Of a DNA stretch of 64,000 nucleotides, positions 29,111-37,251 are shown in pieces. Each line of letters begins with the position of its first letter. The first letter of the stretch is position 1. The notes beneath the pieces are model-generated. The model saw nothing but the letters and a program-made list of their open reading frames with translations, had not been told where the DNA came from and ran no database searches. The translations under genes were made by a program, and so were the position numbers. This DNA is from Mesorhizobium sp. (GTDB taxonomy: Bacteria; Pseudomonadota; Alphaproteobacteria; Rhizobiales; Rhizobiaceae), in assembly GCF_023954305.1 (NCBI RefSeq), contig NZ_JAMLIG010000001.1:620001-684000 (forward strand), read 5' to 3'.

Positions 29111-30730
29111 TCAGGCCCGGCCGGCGGCGATGTTCACCGCCTCGCGCACCGCCTGCTCGTCGAAGCGCGCCCACCGGGCCGCGACGTGCTGGTCCGGCCG
29201 CATCAGGTAGACGGCCGACTTGGCGTCCCCCAGGTAACGATCGGCGAATTCCGGGTTGCCGCTGGAACTCAACGGCAGACGGGTCACCTCGATCCCGTCG
29301 ACGTCGATCCTGTCGGGCGCGTCGGCGTCGATCGTCATCATCTGGAAGCGGCCGCCGAGCAGTTCGAGCAGCCATTTGCCGGCCACCGGCGCGTCGACCA
29401 TGGACGCACCGACGCGCGTGCGCGCGGGCCCGCCGGCGAGGCTGTCAGGACCGTTCAGGCTGAGCCCGTCATAGACGCAAGGCACCGAGAGCCGACCGGA
29501 ATTGACGAGCGGTCGGGCAAACTTCGTCTTCCCGGCCAGGCTCAGCACGGCGTCCCGGAAGATCTTGCTGATCTCCGATTTCGGGGTGATGAAGTCGGTC
29601 GAGCGGGTGGAGTTCAGGATGTTCTCGTCAGCCCCGTAGACGCGCTCCTCGGAGTAGGTATCGAGGAGCCGCTCCGGCGCCTTGCCCTGGATCACCAGCC
29701 CGAGCTTCCATCCCAGATTGTCGACGTCCTGCATTCCGGAGTTGGCCCCGCGCGCGCCGAAAGGCGAAACCTGATGCGCCGCGTCGCCGGCAAAGAACAC
29801 CCGGCCGTGGCGGAAGCTGTCCATCCGCTTGCACTGGAACGTGTAGATCGAGGACCACACCATCTCGTAGTCGACATCGCCAAGGAAGGCATCGATCCGG
29901 CGCCGGATGTTCTCTTCTTTCCTCTCTTCCGCGCGATCGACGCCCCAGCCGATCTGGAAGTCGATGCGCCAGACGTCGTCCGGCTGCTTGTGAAGAAGGG
30001 TAGAGGCACCCTGCCCGTGCGACGGCTCGAACCAGAACCAGCGCTCCGGCGGGAACTTGAGATCGCCCTTCATCCGGATGTCGGCGATCAGGAAGCTGTC
30101 CTGGAAGACCTTGCCGGTGAAGTCGTAGCCGAGCATGTTGCGCAAGGGGGAACTGGCGCCGTCGCAGGCGATGAGCCAGTCGGCCTCGACCTTGTAGGGA
30201 CCGTCGGGCGTCATCACGTCCAGCACAACGTGGTCGCTCTTCACATCCACCGCATCGACGCGGTTCCTGCCGCGAATCTCGATCGGGGCGCCCTCCGCCT
30301 GCAACGCACGCAGGCGGTCGACCATGTATTTTTCGAAGTAGGGCTGCTGGAGGTTGATGAAGGCCGGGTATTTATGCCCCGACTCGGGCAGAAGGTTGAA
30401 CTCGAAGACCTTGTCGTCCTTGTGGAAGACCTTGCCGACGTTCCACACGACACCCTTCGCCAGCATCGGCTCGCCGCAACCGTAGCGGTCTGCGATTTCG
30501 AGGCATCGCTTGGCAAAGCAAATGGCACGGCTGCCCATGCCGATGCCCTCATGGTCGTCGAGGACCAGAACCGGAATACCCTGCATGCCCAGATCGAGGG
30601 CGGCGGCGATGCCGATCGGACCGCCGCCGACGACCACGACGGGATGGCGCACCGCGCGGCTCCTGTCCTGATCAGCCGATCTTTCGTAAGGGTAGACCTT
30701 GTAGGCCAGCTTGTAGCGGTCCTGGATCAA
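29111..30730 (-). CDS. FAD-dependent aromatic hydroxylase (MhaA/MhpA-like)
   Basis: This 539-aa group A flavoprotein monooxygenase has the FAD Rossmann motif VVVVGGGPIGIAAALDLGMQG, the DG motif IACDGASSPLRNMLG and the GD motif VFFAGDAAHQVSPFGARGAN, plus a C-terminal thioredoxin-like domain. It would para-hydroxylate a phenolic acid, plausibly 3-hydroxyphenylacetate to homogentisate, the hmgA substrate. The start is taken as TTG at 30730, seated after GGAGGAGGAAGGAAAG. The open frame continues to a GTG at 30781 that would overlap the previous gene and lacks a ribosome site. It is followed by the DUF2783 gene. Confidence 0.85.
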   Translation of the reverse strand: MIQDRYKLAYKVYPYERSADQDRSRAVRHPVVVVGGGPIGIAAALDLGMQGIPVLVLDDHEGIGMGSRAICFAKRCLEIADRYGCGEPMLAKGVVWNVGKVFHKDDKVFEFNLLPESGHKYPAFINLQQPYFEKYMVDRLRALQAEGAPIEIRGRNRVDAVDVKSDHVVLDVMTPDGPYKVEADWLIACDGASSPLRNMLGYDFTGKVFQDSFLIADIRMKGDLKFPPERWFWFEPSHGQGASTLLHKQPDDVWRIDFQIGWGVDRAEERKEENIRRRIDAFLGDVDYEMVWSSIYTFQCKRMDSFRHGRVFFAGDAAHQVSPFGARGANSGMQDVDNLGWKLGLVIQGKAPERLLDTYSEERVYGADENILNSTRSTDFITPKSEISKIFRDAVLSLAGKTKFARPLVNSGRLSVPCVYDGLSLNGPDSLAGGPARTRVGASMVDAPVAGKWLLELLGGRFQMMTIDADAPDRIDVDGIEVTRLPLSSSGNPEFADRYLGDAKSAVYLMRPDQHVAARWARFDEQAVREAVNIAAGRA

Positions 30731-30759
30731 CTTTCCTTCCTCCTCCCGAGCAAGGCAGG

Positions 30760-31710
30760 TCAGCCCTGCAGTTGTTGCCACATCTCGAGATCGCGCTGGG
30801 CGGTCCAGACGCGGGGCGTGTCGATGCCGCGCGCCTCGTCATAGGCGCGGGCGACGTTGAACGGCAGGCAATGCTCGTAGATGGCGAAGTCCTTGAACTT
30901 CGGATCGCAGGCGTCCCGCACGGCGTCCCATGCATCCTTCAGGCTGCCGCCCCGAGCCGCTACCTGCTGGGCCGGACGATAGGTGCTCTCGACGAAATCG
31001 CGGGTCGATTCGAGGGCCGCATCCACCTTCTCCCGGCCAACCAGCGCGTCGCCCCGGCCAGGTGCGATGGATCGCGGATCGTAGGCCTTGATGGCATCGA
31101 GCGTCGCGCCCCAATCCTCGAAATGGCCATCGCCGCAATAGCAAGCCGAATGGTGCTCGACGATATCACCGGTGAACATCGTTCGACTGTCGGGGACCCA
31201 GATCACGCTGTCGCCGGCGGTATGAGCGCGGCCGATCTGCTTGATCTCGACCTTGCGCCTGCCGAGATAGACAGTCATCCGATCCGAGAATGTCGTCGTC
31301 GGCCAAGTCAGGCCAGGGATCGATTCATGGCCCTGGAAAAGACGCGGAAAGCGCTGGAACTCGCTGTCCCAGTCCTCCTTTCCGCGCTCGACGACCATGG
31401 CGCGCGTCTTGTCGGACATAATGACCTGGTCCGCGCCGAAGGCCGACGCGCCGAGCACACGCACCGCGTGATAATGTGTGAGCACGACATGGGTAATCGG
31501 CTTGTCCGTTACTTCACGGACCTTTTCGATCACCTTGTTGGCCAGGCGCGGTGTCGCCTGAGCCTCGACGATCATGACGCTGTCGTCGCCGATGATGACG
31601 CCCGAATTCGGATCGCCCTCGGCGGTGAAGGCCCAAAGCCCGTCGCCGATTTCGGTGAAGGCGATCTTCTTGTCCGCCATGTCGCCCTGCGACGCGAAAG
31701 CCTTGGACAT
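30760..31710 (-). CDS. Metallo-beta-lactamase-fold protein with a half-lost metal site
   Basis: This 316-aa MBL-fold protein leads the homogentisate operon. The usual HxHxDH motif reads H79-Y-H81-A-V83-R84, so the two metal-2 ligands are replaced. His163 (GRAHTAGDS) and the bridging Asp182 (FTGDIVEHH) remain, but the final metal-2 histidine is Arg219 (APGRGD instead of PGHG). A mononuclear site, or a non-hydrolytic role, seems likely. ATG at 31710 follows GGAGGAG; an upstream ATG at 31728 is poorer. The substrate is unknown. It may act on a thioester or lactone side product of the pathway. Confidence 0.8.
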   Translation of the reverse strand: MSKAFASQGDMADKKIAFTEIGDGLWAFTAEGDPNSGVIIGDDSVMIVEAQATPRLANKVIEKVREVTDKPITHVVLTHYHAVRVLGASAFGADQVIMSDKTRAMVVERGKEDWDSEFQRFPRLFQGHESIPGLTWPTTTFSDRMTVYLGRRKVEIKQIGRAHTAGDSVIWVPDSRTMFTGDIVEHHSACYCGDGHFEDWGATLDAIKAYDPRSIAPGRGDALVGREKVDAALESTRDFVESTYRPAQQVAARGGSLKDAWDAVRDACDPKFKDFAIYEHCLPFNVARAYDEARGIDTPRVWTAQRDLEMWQQLQG

Positions 31711-31803
31711 CGGTTGCTCCTCCTTCATGCGGCGTCGGCGAAGCCGTCTCTTCTTCTACCGCGAAACCGCCTAGTCCACATCGCTCATGCGGGTAGCATG
31801 TCG

Positions 31804-31841
31804 TTGCACCTGCAATGAATCGTTTATTGTTGCACTCGCAA
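31804..31841. promoter_or_regulatory. Twin dyads, probable MarR operators
   Basis: TTGCACCTGCAA (31804-31815) and TTGCACTCGCAA (31830-31841) are two near-identical 12-bp dyads with TTGC/GCAA arms, 26 bp apart start to start, in the 175-bp divergent region between the MBL gene and the marR gene. The pair is well placed for a dimeric MarR regulator controlling both directions. Confidence 0.6.
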
Positions 31842-31885
31842 CGAAAGTCAATATCATTTCGATCGAAACGAATCTGGAGGCGGCC

Positions 31886-32371
31886 ATGGCCGACGACGAA
31901 TTCAACCTCTCGGCATTCCTGCCTTACCGGCTCGCCGTCCTCTCCGAGCGAGTCAGCCGGCGGCTGTCGGTCGAGTATGAACGGACGCATGGCTTGTCGG
32001 TCGCCGAATGGCGCGTCCTCGTCCATCTGCGGCGCTGCAAGGAGGTTTCCGTGCGCGAGATCCACAATTGCGTGAACCTCGAGAAGCCGAGGGTCAGCCG
32101 CGCCGTGGCACGACTGGAGAGCGTGGGTCTCGTCAGAAAGATGCCGAGCGAGGGCGACGGTCGGCTGGTCGTCATTTCGCTGACCGAGGAAGGCCATGCC
32201 GCGCTTGCCGACATCCTTCCCGCGGCGAAGGAGGTGCAGGCGCGGCTGATCGACGGTGTCGGGCGAGCCGAGATCGAGGGGTTCTGCGCCGTCATGGAGA
32301 AGCTCCATGCCGTGCTCGATGCCGATCCGAAAGCTCGGCCACGCTCGCGGATGGATCTTGCCGACCGCTGA
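31886..32371 (+). CDS. MarR family transcriptional regulator
   Basis: This 161-aa winged-helix regulator has the MarR fold: recognition segment VSVREIHNCVNLEKPRVSRAVARLESVGLVRK and wing SEGDGRLVVISLTEEG. ATG at 31886 follows CTGGAGG; the frame is open further up but without a ribosome site. It is divergent from the homogentisate operon and is probably its repressor, relieved by an aromatic acid such as homogentisate. It converges on the next ABC operon across a short hairpin-containing gap. Confidence 0.9.
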   Translation: MADDEFNLSAFLPYRLAVLSERVSRRLSVEYERTHGLSVAEWRVLVHLRRCKEVSVREIHNCVNLEKPRVSRAVARLESVGLVRKMPSEGDGRLVVISLTEEGHAALADILPAAKEVQARLIDGVGRAEIEGFCAVMEKLHAVLDADPKARPRSRMDLADR

Positions 32372-32388
32372 CGGCCGACGACTTTCCA

Positions 32389-32405
32389 GCGCCGGCGAGC
32401 GGCGC
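32389..32405. terminator. Hairpin between convergent marR and ABC permease genes
   Basis: GCGCCG and CGGCGC pair over six bases with a five-base loop in the 45-base gap between the two convergent stops. There is no clear U-run on either strand, so this is only a candidate bidirectional terminator. Confidence 0.35.
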
Positions 32406-32416
32406 CGACCTCACCC

Positions 32417-33367
32417 TCAGGAGGTCACGCGCTGGTTTCGGCCGTAGACGAGAAGCATGCCGATGATGACGGCGCCGTAGATGATCTGCCGGCCGGCTTC
32501 CGGCATCTGCATGATCGACAGTACCGAATTGAGCAGAACGATGAGGACGACGCCGACGACCGTGCCGGCATAGCGGCCGCGCCCGCCGAGGATGTGGGTG
32601 CCGCCGAGCACGACCGCAGCGATGGCCGGCAGGAGGAAGCTGTTGCCCATGCCCTGGTAGGCCTTCGCGGAATAGCCGGCGAGCAGGATGCCGGCAGTCG
32701 CCGCGCACAGGCCCGAGACGACGAAGGCGCCGACGATGACGAGGCGGGTGCGGATGCCGGACAGGAAGGCCGCGGCCTCGCGCGAGCCGGTGGCGTAGAT
32801 CGAGCGGCCGAAGCCGGTGCGGGTCAGGATCACGGCGATGACGATCGAGGTGGCGGCCCAGACGAAGATCGCCACCGGGATGCCGAGAATGCGCTCCTTG
32901 GCGAGGTAGAGCATCAGCGGCGTGGCCGAATCCTGCGGCGCGAAACCACCCGTCTGGGCGACCATCAGCCCGCGCAGCACCGTGTCGACGCCGAGCGTGA
33001 AGATCATCGACGGGATGCGCAGGAAGGCGACGCCAACGCCGTTAAGCAGCCCGACCGAGAGTCCAACGGCAAGCGCGGTGGGCAGTGCGAGGTCGCCGCC
33101 GACCGCCGTCGCCGTCATCGCCGCCGCGGTCAGCGTCCACGGCACCGACAGATCGATGTGGCCAAGCAGGATGACCATCATCATACCGGCCGCGCAGATG
33201 CCGAGGAACGAACCCGTCTGCAATTGCTGCAGCAGATAGCCGGGCGACAGCAGCGGCGCCGTGCCGGTGGTCGACAGGGTGTAGGCGGTGCCGGCGAGCA
33301 GGATCGCCACGACAAAGAGGGAGGCGATGACGATGGGCTTGTTTTCCGGCGAGACGGCGAGGCGCAT
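32417..33367 (-). CDS. Sugar ABC transporter permease (RbsC/XylH type), second subunit
   Basis: This 316-aa BPD_transp_2 permease has LLGHIDLSVPWTLTAAAM in place of the usual GGIDLSVG stretch and the loop GGTHILGGRGRYAGTVVG. It starts six bases after the other permease stop. Two different permease genes in one operon suggest a heterodimeric channel, unlike the single-permease systems elsewhere in the window. It is the last gene of the operon. Confidence 0.88.
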   Translation of the reverse strand: MRLAVSPENKPIVIASLFVVAILLAGTAYTLSTTGTAPLLSPGYLLQQLQTGSFLGICAAGMMMVILLGHIDLSVPWTLTAAAMTATAVGGDLALPTALAVGLSVGLLNGVGVAFLRIPSMIFTLGVDTVLRGLMVAQTGGFAPQDSATPLMLYLAKERILGIPVAIFVWAATSIVIAVILTRTGFGRSIYATGSREAAAFLSGIRTRLVIVGAFVVSGLCAATAGILLAGYSAKAYQGMGNSFLLPAIAAVVLGGTHILGGRGRYAGTVVGVVLIVLLNSVLSIMQMPEAGRQIIYGAVIIGMLLVYGRNQRVTS

Positions 33368-33373
33368 GGCTGG

Positions 33374-34420
33374 CTACCTGAACAGATCGAGTTTGTTCTT
33401 GACCCTCAACGTGCGGATCGCACCGAAAGACACCGCGATCAGAAGGACGAGGCCTTCGATCAGCGGCTGCAGCAGCGGATCGATGTCGAGAATGCGGAAA
33501 TAGAAGGAAATGACGCGCAGGATGGCCGCGCCGATCAGGCTGGCCACCGCGCCGCCGACGCCGCCGAGCAGCGAGGTGCCGCCAAGCACGACCGCAGCGA
33601 TGGAATTGAGCGTATAGGCTCCGGCCTGCTGCAGGTCGGCATTTCCCGAGGAGGTCTGGATCGCCAGATAGAGACCGCCGCAGGCCGCGAAGAAGCCGCC
33701 GAGCGTGAAGGCCGCGATCTTGGCACGCGCGATGGGCAGGCCCGACATGAAGGCAGCACCTTCCGCCGAGCCGACAGCATAGACGGTGCGTCCGGTGACG
33801 GAGCGGCGGAACGGCACCCAGACGAGGACGGTCACCAGGAGAACAATGATCAGAGGCATGGGAATGTCGGCGAACGGCCTGAGCCACCAGGCATCGCCGC
33901 CGTTGGCGAGGCCGTAGGTGTCGGCGAAATCCCAGACCGAATTGGTCAGCGCCCAGCCGAGGTCGCCGTCGACGTCGCCGCCGGGCTTGGGACGCACGAG
34001 CAGCGCCAGGCCGATGGCGACGGCGCCGGTGGCCAGCGTCGCGATGATCGGCTGGATGCGCCCGTAGACGACGATCAGCCCGTTGGCCAGGCCGAAGACC
34101 GTGCCCGACAAAAGCGTTGCGATCATGCCGAAGACGATCTCGGCGGGCGATCCGTTGACGAGGACGGAGGCGATGCAGGCGGTCAGCGTCATGACGGCGC
34201 CGACCGAGAGGTCGAGGCCGCCCGCCAGCACGGGGATCGTCTGCGCCATCGCGACGAAGGCGATCGCCGCGGTCTCGTTGGCGTTCTGGACGAAGACCGC
34301 CGAGGAGAAGCCGCGCGGATGCAGCATGTTGTAGACGAGATAGATCGCCACGAGCAGCAACAGCGCGGAGGCGAAACCGAGGTTCTGCTGCAGCCACCTC
34401 CTCCATGCGGGCTGGTGCAT
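33374..34420 (-). CDS. Sugar ABC transporter permease (RbsC type), first subunit
   Basis: This 348-aa ribose-type permease has AGGLDLSVGAVMTLTACI and the loop GGTSLLGGVGGAVASLIGA; several transmembrane segments are evident. It also carries an extra extramembrane loop around PKPGGDVDGDLGWALTNSVW. ATG at 34420 overlaps the ATPase stop (ATGA). The open frame extends over 300 codons upstream, out of phase with the ATPase, and is discarded. It pairs with the following permease. Confidence 0.9.
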   Translation of the reverse strand: MHQPAWRRWLQQNLGFASALLLLVAIYLVYNMLHPRGFSSAVFVQNANETAAIAFVAMAQTIPVLAGGLDLSVGAVMTLTACIASVLVNGSPAEIVFGMIATLLSGTVFGLANGLIVVYGRIQPIIATLATGAVAIGLALLVRPKPGGDVDGDLGWALTNSVWDFADTYGLANGGDAWWLRPFADIPMPLIIVLLVTVLVWVPFRRSVTGRTVYAVGSAEGAAFMSGLPIARAKIAAFTLGGFFAACGGLYLAIQTSSGNADLQQAGAYTLNSIAAVVLGGTSLLGGVGGAVASLIGAAILRVISFYFRILDIDPLLQPLIEGLVLLIAVSFGAIRTLRVKNKLDLFR

Positions 34421-35943
34421 CAGGCGGCCTCGACGTCGATGTTGAGCGAGGCGGCGATCAGCCCCTCCTCGGTCAGCTGGTCGCCTTCCCTCTCGCTGAC
34501 GACACGGCCGCCATAGAGCACAGAAACGCGGTCGCAGCAGCCGATCAGCTCGGCATAGTCGGACGAATAGAACAGGATCGCCTTGCCCGCATTGGCGAGT
34601 TCGCGCATCAGGCGGTAGATCTCCTGCTTGGTGCCGACGTCGATGCCGCGCGTCGGGTCGTTGAGAAGGACGATGTCGGGATCGATCATCAGCCATTTGG
34701 CGATGACGACTTTCTGCTGGTTGCCGCCCGAGAGCGTCATCACCGGGTCGGACGCCGAGGCGGCCTTTATGCGCAGGCGCTCGATCCCCTCCTCGACCGC
34801 CTTGCGGGCGCGCGCCGGATCGATGAAAGGCCCGCGCGAGATGCGGGCGAAAGACGAGGCCAGCAGATTGTCGGCAATCGGCATGGCGAGCATCAGGCCC
34901 TCGGTCTTGCGGTCCTCGGGCACCAGGGCGACGCGGGTTCGGCCGGATTTTGCGGCTGCCGGCGAGCCGGGCACACCCGTCCTGCCGCCGATGACGACCC
35001 TGCCCTCGACGTCGCGCAGCACGCCGAACAGCGCCAGCAGCAATTCCTTCTGCCCCTGACCGTCCAGACCGCCGAGACCGACGATCTCGCCGGGGTGGAC
35101 GATAAGGTCGATGCCGTTCAGCCGGTTCTGCCAGGCGAGCCCCTCGACGCTCAGCAGCGGCGCACCGCGTTCGGCCGCGGGCACGGGCGCCGGCTTCGGC
35201 GGAAACTGGGCCTCCACGTCGCGGCCGATCATCAGCCGGACGATGTCGCGCTCGCTCTTGTCGCCCTTGGCAAAGGTTTCGATGTGCCGGCCGTTGCGGA
35301 ACACCGACAGCGTGTCGCAAAGCTGATCGACCTCGTGCATGCGGTGCGAAATGAACAGGCTTGCGACGCCCTGCGCCTTCAGTTCGGCCAGCAGGTCGTA
35401 GACGGTCTGCACATCGCGCGCGGTCAGCGCCGAAGTCGCCTCATCGAGGATCAGCACCTTCGGGTCGCGGCCGAGCGCCTTGGCGATCTCGACCATCTGG
35501 CGCCGCGACAACGACAGCTCGCGCACCAGCGCATTCGGATCGATGTCCTCGCAGCGCACCCGCGCCAGCAGGGCTTCGGCCCGCGCCACCTGGGCGCGGC
35601 GGTCGATCAGACCGAAGCGGCGCGGCGGGCGCGCGATCGAGATGTTGTCCGCGACGGAGAGGTCCGGCACCAGCGACAATTCCTGAAACATGCAGACGAT
35701 GCCGGCGTCGGCCGCCGCCTGCGGCTCGGCAAACGAGACGCGATGCCCGTCGAGAAGCATCTCGCCGGCATCGGGGCGCAGCACGCCCGCCATGATCTTG
35801 ATGAGGGTCGACTTGCCCGCGCCGTTCTCGCCGAGCACGCCATGAATGGAGCCTGCGCGGCAGGAGAAATCGACCTTCTCCAGCGCCCTCACCCCGGCGA
35901 AGTATTTCGAGATTCCGCGGTATTCGACGATTGGGTGGGACAT
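34420..35943 (-). CDS. Sugar ABC transporter ATP-binding protein (RbsA type)
   Basis: This 507-aa tandem ATPase has Walker A GENGAGKST (about 38-46), LSLSRRQM signature, LILDEATSALT Walker B (Ala replaces the usual Pro after Glu), second-half loop GLDGQGQKE, LSGGNQQKV and LNDPTRGIDVGTK. In that last motif Asn-Asp replaces the usual Asp-Glu, so the second site lacks its catalytic glutamate, as expected for a degenerate half. It is coupled to the first permease by a four-base overlap. Confidence 0.9.
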   Translation of the reverse strand: MSHPIVEYRGISKYFAGVRALEKVDFSCRAGSIHGVLGENGAGKSTLIKIMAGVLRPDAGEMLLDGHRVSFAEPQAAADAGIVCMFQELSLVPDLSVADNISIARPPRRFGLIDRRAQVARAEALLARVRCEDIDPNALVRELSLSRRQMVEIAKALGRDPKVLILDEATSALTARDVQTVYDLLAELKAQGVASLFISHRMHEVDQLCDTLSVFRNGRHIETFAKGDKSERDIVRLMIGRDVEAQFPPKPAPVPAAERGAPLLSVEGLAWQNRLNGIDLIVHPGEIVGLGGLDGQGQKELLLALFGVLRDVEGRVVIGGRTGVPGSPAAAKSGRTRVALVPEDRKTEGLMLAMPIADNLLASSFARISRGPFIDPARARKAVEEGIERLRIKAASASDPVMTLSGGNQQKVVIAKWLMIDPDIVLLNDPTRGIDVGTKQEIYRLMRELANAGKAILFYSSDYAELIGCCDRVSVLYGGRVVSEREGDQLTEEGLIAASLNIDVEAA

Positions 35944-35971
35944 GCGTGCGTCACGGTCTGCGAGGAAGGAT

Positions 35972-35996
35972 CGGCCCCGCCGCGAGGGCGGGGCCG
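35972..35996 (-). other. Intercistronic hairpin after binding-protein gene 3
   Basis: CGGCCCCGCC and GGCGGGGCCG form a perfect 10-bp stem with the loop GCGAG in the 72-base gap between the binding-protein stop and the ATPase start. No U-tract follows on the minus strand. Confidence 0.55.
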
Positions 35997-36015
35997 GGGA
36001 GGATGACGCGGTCGT

Positions 36016-37152
36016 CTACTTCACGTCCTCTTCGGACTTGGACATGATCGCCGGGCCCGAAATGTTCACGCCGCAGGGCGGAAACTCGTTCACGGTGAAG
36101 AAGTTGTCGGGCAGGTCGCTCCAGAAGTTCTCGCCGTCCTTCAGCTGATCGTAGGTGGCGACCGGCAGCGGCACGGAGATGAGCTGGGGCATGACCTGGC
36201 CTTCCAGCGCCGCGACGGCCGCCTTCATGGCGATGGCGACGAGGCCCGGCGACTGGCCGATGGAGATGCCCTTCAGCCCTTCGGCCGAATGCTTGGCAAT
36301 CGCCTTGCGGAAGCCGTTCTCGGACTCGCCGGCGACCGGCACCCAGGCGTGGCCGGCGTCCTTAAGCGCCTGGATCACGCCGTTCGACCCGCCCTGGCCG
36401 ACGACCGCCTCGAACTTGCCGTGCACGGCGATGGCGTCGGCCACGACCTTCTGGGTGGTGCCGTCGTCCCAGTTGCCGACCACCTGGACGATGTCCCAGG
36501 GGCCGCCATTGGCTTTCAAGACCTCGTTGATGCCGATCGAGCGGTCGCGGTCGACGGAGTTGCCCGGAAGGCCGCGCACCTCGAGGATCTTGCCGGAGGT
36601 CACGCCCTTGGCCTTCAACTCGTTGATGACGAACTCGGCCCACATGCGGCCCATCTTCAGCTGGTCTTCGTTGACCTGCATGACGGCATCGGTGTCGAGC
36701 ACGTTGTCGAACGGCACGATGACGACGTTGTTCTTGTCGGCCAGCCGGATGACGCGGTCGAAGCCGTCGGGCGAGACGGCGATGGTGACGATCGCGTCAA
36801 AACCCTGGTTGATGAAATCCTCGATCGCGCCGAGCTGCGCCGGCGCGTCGGTGCCGGTGGAGACGACCTTGAACTCCTTGATCTTGTCCTTGATGGCCGG
36901 GTCTTCGGCATAGGCCTTGGCCGTCTTGATCATCTGGATGCGCCAGGTGTTGCCGACGAAGCCGTTGACCACCGCGATCCTGTAGGGACCGGGTTTGGCC
37001 TCCCACTGCATGTATTTGGTGTCCGCCGACCACGGCGCGAAGCAGGCGGGATCGGCTCCGGGGCCCGACACGACGGCGGGTCCCGCGAGGGCGAGCTGCG
37101 CCGACAGGGCGAGCGCTCCGATGGCGGTGGTGAACTGTAGAAGTCTTCTCAT
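36016..37152 (-). CDS. Sugar ABC transporter periplasmic binding protein
   Basis: This 378-aa family-1 binding protein has a signal peptide (about 1-23, ending QLALAG). It is longer than the other two binding proteins and carries a Cys-containing N-terminal stretch (GADPACFAPWSADTKYMQW) and the core VVNGFVGNTWRIQMIKTAKAYA and IVPFDNVLDTDAV. GGGAGGAACAAGGT precedes the ATG. First of four transporter genes, 99 bases after the gntR stop. The ligand is unknown; the neighbouring XylX-like enzyme hints at a pentose or pentonate. Confidence 0.85.
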   Translation of the reverse strand: MRRLLQFTTAIGALALSAQLALAGPAVVSGPGADPACFAPWSADTKYMQWEAKPGPYRIAVVNGFVGNTWRIQMIKTAKAYAEDPAIKDKIKEFKVVSTGTDAPAQLGAIEDFINQGFDAIVTIAVSPDGFDRVIRLADKNNVVIVPFDNVLDTDAVMQVNEDQLKMGRMWAEFVINELKAKGVTSGKILEVRGLPGNSVDRDRSIGINEVLKANGGPWDIVQVVGNWDDGTTQKVVADAIAVHGKFEAVVGQGGSNGVIQALKDAGHAWVPVAGESENGFRKAIAKHSAEGLKGISIGQSPGLVAIAMKAAVAALEGQVMPQLISVPLPVATYDQLKDGENFWSDLPDNFFTVNEFPPCGVNISGPAIMSKSEEDVK

Positions 37153-37251
37153 ACCTTGTTCCTCCCATGGTTCGCGCCAGGTGGCGGATTGACTGGGCGG
37201 GCTGGCGCCGCTCGCCTCAGCTCTTGCCGGGCTGCTGCGCCCGGGAAATTG

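Noticed and set aside
33374..35320. A 648-residue minus-strand frame ahead of the first permease of system 3
   Set aside because: Residues before 34420 are an out-of-phase shadow of the ATPase gene; the coupled ATG at 34420 is the right start.
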